64,000 nt of DNA from WVXT01 sp964403285 (lineage in GTDB: Bacteria; UBA6262; WVXT01), in the NCBI GenBank assembly GCA_964403285.1, contig CAYOFG010000007.1, forward strand, positions 1 through 64,000, read 5' to 3'. Under the pieces are notes generated by a model. The model saw only the letters and a list, made by a program, of their open reading frames with translations, did no database searches and was not told where the DNA came from. Shown here one piece after another: positions 60,308-64,000 of this stretch (position 1 is the first letter of the stretch; every line of letters starts with the position of its first letter). The position numbers were made by a program, and so were the translations under genes.

Positions 60308-60336
60308 CCCCGTTAGAAATAATATTTCTAACGGGG
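60308..60336. repeat. CCCCGTTAG-family element, copy 3 (29 bp, minimal hairpin)
   Basis: CCCCGTTAGAAAT, a 3-base loop and its exact complement form a 29-base palindrome, the shortest copy. TTTG flanks both ends (60304-60307, 60337-60340), a 4-bp duplication. It lies upstream of the GAF-ANTAR gene. Confidence 0.88.
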
Positions 60337-60379
60337 TTTGCCTAATTTTTAAGCACTCAAAATTAAAAAATATATGACT

Positions 60380-60619
60380 TTAGACTACTCTTTCAATAAA
60401 TCTCCTCAAATAATCTAAATAGTGGCGCAAAAGATGAAATTTTTCCCTCAATTCCTGCGAATTGTGGTCAAGTTCCCATTCCGCCTCTGTATCTTCTAAA
60501 GCCTTTAGGGAATCTTTAGCCAAAACTTTCACCACGGCTTTAAAGCCTTCCAAGTTGTTCTCGCGCATCTGGTTTTCTACATCCAAAAGCACAGTTCTAA
60601 GCCAAACTTCATCCTTCAT
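60380..60619 (-). CDS. Small helical protein of unknown function (79 aa)
   Basis: The product from ATG 60617-60619 is all-helical and charged (RTVLLDVENQMRENNLEGF, LREKFHLLRHYLDYLRRF). The ribosome site is weak. The gene lies between two CCCCGTTAG-family elements and before the GAF-ANTAR gene. No family is recognised. Confidence 0.55.
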   Translation of the reverse strand: MKDEVWLRTVLLDVENQMRENNLEGFKAVVKVLAKDSLKALEDTEAEWELDHNSQELREKFHLLRHYLDYLRRFIERVV

Positions 60620-60635
60620 AGTTATCACTCTTTTA

Positions 60636-60733
60636 CCCCGTTAGAAGGCCCCGTCCGTAAGGGCAGGGATGGAGGTTTTCTGAATGAATGGTTTGGGAGG
60701 GGTTTAAAGCCCCTTCCAAACCTTCTAACGGGG
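60636..60733. repeat. CCCCGTTAG-family element, copy 4 (98 bp)
   Basis: The ends are CCCCGTTAGAAGG and CCTTCTAACGGGG, with an inner GGTTTGGGAGGGG/CCCCTTCCAAACC palindrome. TTTA is on both sides (60632-60635, 60734-60737). It is nearly identical to copies at 62273 (same direction) and 63130 (reverse). Confidence 0.93.
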
Positions 60734-60746
60734 TTTACTCTGCCTT

Positions 60747-60797
60747 AAAAAATAAAAAAGCGTTCTTTACCTCTTAACCTATGAGGCTTAAGAACGC
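60747..60797 (-). terminator. Intrinsic terminator after the glutamate synthase operon
   Basis: On the minus strand GCGTTCTT (60790-60797) pairs with AAGAACGC (60760-60767), followed by TTTTTTATTTTTT. It is 98 bases after the GXGXG gene and could also be a regulated site for the ANTAR protein upstream of the next gene. Confidence 0.85.
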
Positions 60798-60894
60798 CTT
60801 TGTTCTATTCAGGCACTAACGTCGTGCTTTTCTTATCTATACACTCTTACTATATTAAAGTAAAAAATCTCTTGCTTTGGTAACCTCTTTTTTC

Positions 60895-61674
60895 TCAATA
60901 TGCATATAATCTTCCGTAAGGACGATGACTTGAGGGCTTGAGCTTCACAAATTCGCTGTTTAGAATATTTTCTATTTTCAACGAAAAATAGACGCAGTAC
61001 TCTTCTAAATACGTCCTTAATATTTTATTATCTTCTTTCCCTAAACTATTTTTTTTCACTTCTTTTCCCAACTGGTAATCTTCTATATTGCTCCGAATAT
61101 ACATTGTCCCGCCATGCATACCTGTGCCACAATAATTGCCCACAATTGCTCCCTCGGGATTTTTGCCAAAACCCAGTACTATTATTAGTCCACCAGCCAT
61201 ATATTCTCCCAAAAAATCGCAAACCTTACCTCCTATTATTATCACCGGATATAAATCCTTGTAGGATTTCATATGAATCCCTACTCTATATCCTGCGTCT
61301 CCTTTTATGTAGATTTTACCTCCCCGCATAGAGTGGCCGACGATATCGCCAGCGTCACCGTGGACAATAATTTTTCCAGAGTTCATTGTATTGCCAATCC
61401 CGTCTTGTCCATTAGAATTGACAATAATAGTTGGCCCGTCCATAAAAGCCGATAAATCATTTCCTGGCACTCCATTGATAGTAATCTTTATATCCCCGGA
61501 TAATCCACCTCCGATATAGCGTTGACCATTAACATTGTCCAAAATTATATTTTTCTTCCCACCATCCACTGCCTGATGGATTAACCCGTTGAGTTCCTTA
61601 TAATGTATCCCCCTGGCATCTATCCTCACCCCGTTAGAAAATTTCTCTTTCCTTTTGATATATAATTCAGGCAT
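60895..61674 (-). CDS. Glutamate synthase GXGXG (alpha subunit C-terminal) domain protein
   Basis: This 259-residue right-handed beta helix has repeated G-x-G-x-G turns (RYIGGGLSGDIKIT, IGNTMNSGKIIVHGDAGDIVGHSMRGG, YMAGGLIIVLGFG, GNYCGTGMHGGTMY). In archaeal-type split glutamate synthases this is the third GltB segment. The current start ATG, its GGGAGC ribosome site and the first 15 codons lie in the element at 61629-61732. Without the insertion the gene would begin ATG-AGG-ATA (MRIDARG) in an ATGA overlap with the upstream stop. The C-terminal half is intact. Confidence 0.88.
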   Translation of the reverse strand: MPELYIKRKEKFSNGVRIDARGIHYKELNGLIHQAVDGGKKNIILDNVNGQRYIGGGLSGDIKITINGVPGNDLSAFMDGPTIIVNSNGQDGIGNTMNSGKIIVHGDAGDIVGHSMRGGKIYIKGDAGYRVGIHMKSYKDLYPVIIIGGKVCDFLGEYMAGGLIIVLGFGKNPEGAIVGNYCGTGMHGGTMYIRSNIEDYQLGKEVKKNSLGKEDNKILRTYLEEYCVYFSLKIENILNSEFVKLKPSSHRPYGRLYAY

Positions 61675-61732
61675 TTATTCCGCTCCCTACTTTGAAAGAC
61701 CTAAAAAGCTTTTTGTAAATTTTCTAACGGGG
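61629..61732. repeat. CCCCGTTAG-family element, copy 5 (104 bp), supplies a start codon
   Basis: The ends are CCCCGTTAGAAAATTT and its 16-base complement. CTCA is on both sides (61625-61628, 61733-61736). The element sits exactly at the ATGA stop/start overlap of two genes and provides a new ATG and ribosome site for the downstream gene. Confidence 0.92.
61682..61687 (-). promoter_or_regulatory. Ribosome-binding site inside an inserted element
   Basis: GGGAGC seven bases before the ATG of the GXGXG gene lies wholly within the repeat element and decides the current start. Confidence 0.7.
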
Positions 61733-61733
61733 C

Positions 61734-63113
61734 TCATAGTATGGCAACCTCTCCGGTTACAAGATGTTTTCTGTACTCTTTAGGCAGGCTGATAAGCCCG
61801 AAATCTTCTTTTAAAAGATTTTCTTTGAAGCCACTCGTATCAACCTTATCCTTAATAAGGCTTGTATAAATTCCTGCTCGCTCTATATCGCCTACAAAGA
61901 TGACACCTATTATTCTTTTGTTTTTTATGACAATCTTTTTATATAAGGATTTCTCTGGAGCAAAATATTCTAAAACCTGATACCCTTCTTTTTCCGGGCA
62001 ACTTTCCCCTGCAGAAATAGTGGGAATACCGCATAACTCTACAGAATTCATTGCAAAACTTCCCTGGTATTCCCTTTTCCATCCTGCCATATTATAGCCG
62101 GCAATTTTGCCCTGTCTTTTTGCCACAGGCCAGATGGCAATAGGCCGATTTGTGTTTAATAGCGAATCTTTTGCCTCACAACAGTCGCCTGCAGCATAAA
62201 TATCCTTGATATTTGTCTGCATGAAACTATCAACCAGGATGCCTTTATTCGTGTTAATTGTTGTGTTTTTTACCCCGTTAGAAGGCCCCGTCCGTAAAGG
62301 CGAGGATGGAGGTTTTCTGAATAAATGGTTTGGGAAGGGTTTAAAGCCCCTTCCAAACCTTCTAACGGGGTTTACCAATTCAATATTAGGCTTGACACCG
62401 ATTGCCACAATAACCAATTCTGTGGGAATTTTCTTCTTATCCTTTAGAATTACCTCCTTCACTTTACTATTTTTGCCTTTTATTTCTGCAATCGTATTAT
62501 TAGTGATAGACTTGCAGCCTATTTTCTCCAAAGCAGCCTCAATTATACCTGAAGCCTTTTTGTCAAAAGTTGCTGACAGAATTCTATCCGCCAGTTCCAC
62601 AACAGTAACTTTAATCTTTAATTCAATCAGAGCCTCTGTTGCCTTCAGTCCTATCAAACCTCCTCCTAAGACAACTGCTTTCTTAACCTTATTTGCCTTA
62701 ATATACTTTTCTATTTTTTGCGCATCAGAAAGCGTGGTGAAAGAAAATACCCCATTAAAATTTCTCCCTTTAATTTCAGGAACAATAGGTGCGCCCCCTG
62801 TGGTAATCAGCAACTTGTCAAAAGAAATCTTTCGCCTATCAGCTAAAATCACATATTTTTTCCTCAAATCTAATTTTGTTGCCTTATTATTTAAAATCAA
62901 ATCTACTTTGTTATCCTTATAAAAGTCTTTCCCCTGGAAAGAGATACTTTCCCGTGACACTTTTTTCCCTAAAAAATACGATATTAATGGCCGGGAATAA
63001 TTTGCATATGGTTCGTCAGAGATGACCGTTATTTTATTCTTGCCATCGTATTCCCGAATTGCCTCTATTGCCGCAATTCCGCTTGCAGAATTGCCAATGA
63101 TTACATAATTCAT
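61734..63113 (-). CDS. FAD/NAD(P)-dependent oxidoreductase of the glutamate synthase operon, with in-frame element insert
   Basis: This 459-residue nitrite-reductase-like flavoprotein has NSASGIAAIEAIREYD, RPLISYFLG, the NAD motif VVLGGGLIGLKATEAL and the FAD motif IYAAGDCCEAKD. It would pass NADPH electrons to the FMN/Fe-S subunits. Residues 248-281 (NPVRRFGRGF onward) are encoded by a 98-bp element plus 4-bp duplication and interrupt the normal IELV-KNTTI joint. The rest is intact. Relatives of about 425 residues lack this loop. The start is ATG 63111-63113 with GAGGAG. Confidence 0.9.
   Translation of the reverse strand: MNYVIIGNSASGIAAIEAIREYDGKNKITVISDEPYANYSRPLISYFLGKKVSRESISFQGKDFYKDNKVDLILNNKATKLDLRKKYVILADRRKISFDKLLITTGGAPIVPEIKGRNFNGVFSFTTLSDAQKIEKYIKANKVKKAVVLGGGLIGLKATEALIELKIKVTVVELADRILSATFDKKASGIIEAALEKIGCKSITNNTIAEIKGKNSKVKEVILKDKKKIPTELVIVAIGVKPNIELVNPVRRFGRGFKPFPNHLFRKPPSSPLRTGPSNGVKNTTINTNKGILVDSFMQTNIKDIYAAGDCCEAKDSLLNTNRPIAIWPVAKRQGKIAGYNMAGWKREYQGSFAMNSVELCGIPTISAGESCPEKEGYQVLEYFAPEKSLYKKIVIKNKRIIGVIFVGDIERAGIYTSLIKDKVDTSGFKENLLKEDFGLISLPKEYRKHLVTGEVAIL
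62273..62370. repeat. CCCCGTTAG-family element, copy 6 (98 bp), inside a gene in frame
   Basis: The ends are CCCCGTTAGAAGG and CCTTCTAACGGGG. TTTA is on both sides (62269-62272, 62371-62374). Element plus duplication equals 102 bases, or 34 codons, all open in the host frame. Confidence 0.95.
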
Positions 63114-63129
63114 TTCTTCTCCTCGTAAA

Positions 63130-63227
63130 CCCCGTTAGAAGGTTTGGAAGGGGCTTTAAACCCCTCCCAAACCATTCATTCAGAAAACCTCCATCCCCGC
63201 CTTTACGGACGGGGCCTTCTAACGCGG
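63130..63227. repeat. CCCCGTTAG-family element, copy 7 (98 bp), forms a C-terminus
   Basis: This is the reverse orientation of the 98-bp type. One end has a base change (AACGCGG instead of AACGGGG). TAAA is on both sides (63126-63129, 63228-63231). It supplies the last codons and the stop of the 4Fe-4S gene. Confidence 0.92.
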
Positions 63228-63655
63228 TAAACTATAGCTTCGTTAGGACAATTTTTCACGCAAATAGGTACCTCTTCACCCATACACAAGTCACATTTAG
63301 AAGCTATTTTTTTACCTTCCACATTTCTGGAGATAACCCCAAATGGGCAAACCATAATACACATCCAGCAGCCTATACATTTATCTTCATTCAATAAGAT
63401 AGCTCCTGTTTTTTTGTCCCGATACATTGCCCCGGTTATACATGCTTCCAGACATGGTCCATCTTCGCAATGCCGGCATTGCAGGGCAAATGAGACATAG
63501 CCTTTCTCCTCAACGATAATTCTCGGTATAGGCTTGGGATATTCTCCCTTATATGCCTTGATTATGTTCTTCGTCTTAGAATGCTGCACAAGGCAATGAA
63601 CTTCGCAGAGTCTACATCCCATACAATATTCTTCTCTTATTATTATCTTTTTCAC
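63203..63655 (-). CDS. 4Fe-4S electron-transfer protein of the glutamate synthase operon
   Basis: This 150-residue polyferredoxin (HycB/CooF-like) has four Cys clusters: CMGCRLCEVHC, CRHCEDGPCLEAC, CIGCWMCIMVC and CDLCMGEEVPIC, for up to four clusters. It links the FAD/NAD protein with the FMN domain. The current start is a GTG (63653-63655) whose first base and the AGGAGG ribosome site come from an inserted element. The native ATG (ATGAAAAAG) was split by it. Its C-terminus RVRRPRP and stop come from another element; the original would have ended in EEKK, overlapping the next start. Confidence 0.9.
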   Translation of the reverse strand: MKKIIIREEYCMGCRLCEVHCLVQHSKTKNIIKAYKGEYPKPIPRIIVEEKGYVSFALQCRHCEDGPCLEACITGAMYRDKKTGAILLNEDKCIGCWMCIMVCPFGVISRNVEGKKIASKCDLCMGEEVPICVKNCPNEAIVYRVRRPRP

Positions 63656-63735
63656 CCCGTTAGACCTCCTCTTGCATTGATGCCCAACGCGCTTCGTGTG
63701 AATTACCCCGAATTGACCAGAAAGGTCTAACGGGG
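63655..63735. repeat. CCCCGTTAG-family element, copy 8 (81 bp), supplies a start
   Basis: The ends are CCCCGTTAGACC and GGTCTAACGGGG. TTCA is on both sides (63651-63654, 63736-63739). Its terminal G forms the GTG start of the 4Fe-4S gene. The interior differs from the 98-bp type. Confidence 0.92.
63665..63670 (-). promoter_or_regulatory. Ribosome-binding site inside an inserted element
   Basis: AGGAGG, nine bases before the GTG of the 4Fe-4S gene, is entirely within the element and makes the new start usable. Confidence 0.75.
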
Positions 63736-63741
63736 TTCATC

Positions 63742-64000
63742 TTACCATGCCTCTCCTGCTGGCTTTATACCTAACAATTTTAAATCAGTATCAGATAGAC
63801 CTACGCCTCGTAATTGTTCTCTATTGCCTCTTAAGGATTCAATTGCGTTTATACCCATACCACCAAGCATCTCCTTTATCTCCAGACTCCAGGCACGCAA
63901 TAGATTTACTAACCTGCGAGTGCCAATATCTGGATTGAGCCTTTTTGTAAGGTAAGGGTCCTGCGTGGCAATACCCCAGTTACATTTTCCTGTATAGCAT
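63742..64000 (-). CDS. Glutamate synthase central/FMN domain, C-terminal part (5' end outside window)
   Basis: The visible 85 codons encode CYTGKCNWGIATQDP, with the Cys set that binds the 3Fe-4S or 4Fe-4S cluster in GltB, then LTKRLNPDIGTRRLVNLL, EIKEMLGGMGINAIESLRGN and LGIKPAGEAW and stop. This is the end of the archaeal-type GltB domain 2. It is upstream of the 4Fe-4S, FAD/NAD and GXGXG genes and heads this operon segment. Confidence 0.9.
   Translation of the reverse strand, partial: CYTGKCNWGIATQDPYLTKRLNPDIGTRRLVNLLRAWSLEIKEMLGGMGINAIESLRGNREQLRGVGLSDTDLKLLGIKPAGEAW

Noticed and set aside
60308..60336. 29-bp palindrome considered as an intrinsic terminator
   Set aside because: There is no T-tract, it has a TTTG target duplication, and its sequence matches the element family.
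1..64000. CRISPR arrays, tRNA or rRNA genes
   Set aside because: No regularly spaced direct repeats, cloverleaf sequences or rRNA segments were seen on either strand.

Overview
The window looks like a scaffold of an AT-rich genome from an uncultured, anaerobic, Gram-negative-type bacterium; I cannot name the phylum. The reasons are the dense set of oxygen-defence proteins typical of anaerobes (rubrerythrins, superoxide reductase, desulforedoxin-like mini-proteins, rubredoxins, hemerythrin), a ferredoxin-linked 2-oxoacid oxidoreductase, a split ferredoxin-type glutamate synthase, an outer-membrane beta-barrel gene, and four 100-N scaffold gaps. I see no rRNA, tRNA or CRISPR. Almost every gene is on the minus strand, so the text reads right to left in transcription.

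Layout. 1-4040: a first carbamoyl-phosphate synthase pair whose small subunit has lost its whole glutaminase triad. 4100-4220: two nested palindromic elements. 4283-32058: a long redox and metal region (thioredoxin reductase, glutaredoxin, rubrerythrins, flavoproteins, copper ATPase, ZIP and VIT1-type transporters, SufCBD, Nfu, MsrAB, a thiol peroxidase-pterin dehydratase fusion, a dodecin-rubredoxin fusion, pirin, 2-oxoacid:ferredoxin oxidoreductase, hemerythrin, ferritin-like proteins, superoxide reductase), containing a GIY-YIG gene inside a terminal-inverted-repeat element. 32069-34811: a FixL/FixJ-like two-component system plus a lone receiver. 35057-40563: LacD-like aldolase, an orphan formate-dehydrogenase N-terminal domain, PTS enzyme I, Hsp20, ECF sigma with its probable partner, and an acidic secreted protein. 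40806-44024: a HEAT/GT2/YaiO exopolysaccharide-type module. 44172-45746: remnants resembling integron cassettes between two diverged repeats.

45692-57415 is a tight operon carA-carB-guaA-purS-purQ-purL-hisH-hisF-purF; every complex in it is a glutamine-dependent amidotransferase. 57437-64000 carries a second FMN glutamate-synthase-like protein, Fis-like and GAF-ANTAR regulators, and the glutamate synthase operon (FMN domain, 4Fe-4S protein, FAD/NAD oxidoreductase, GXGXG domain). The right half therefore looks like a glutamine/glutamate nitrogen hub.

The most striking signal is a family of short elements with CCCCGTTAG/CTAACGGGG ends (eight in the window). Seven have exact 4-bp target duplications of the form YTYR. 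Four sit in the glutamate synthase operon, where they donate a start codon and ribosome-binding site (twice), replace a C-terminus, and form a 34-codon in-frame insertion. One longer copy carries the GIY-YIG gene. This may be a small mobile system with non-autonomous derivatives. Two of the four N gaps are scaffolding artefacts flanked by identical 55-bp overlaps; collapsing them restores carB and trxB.
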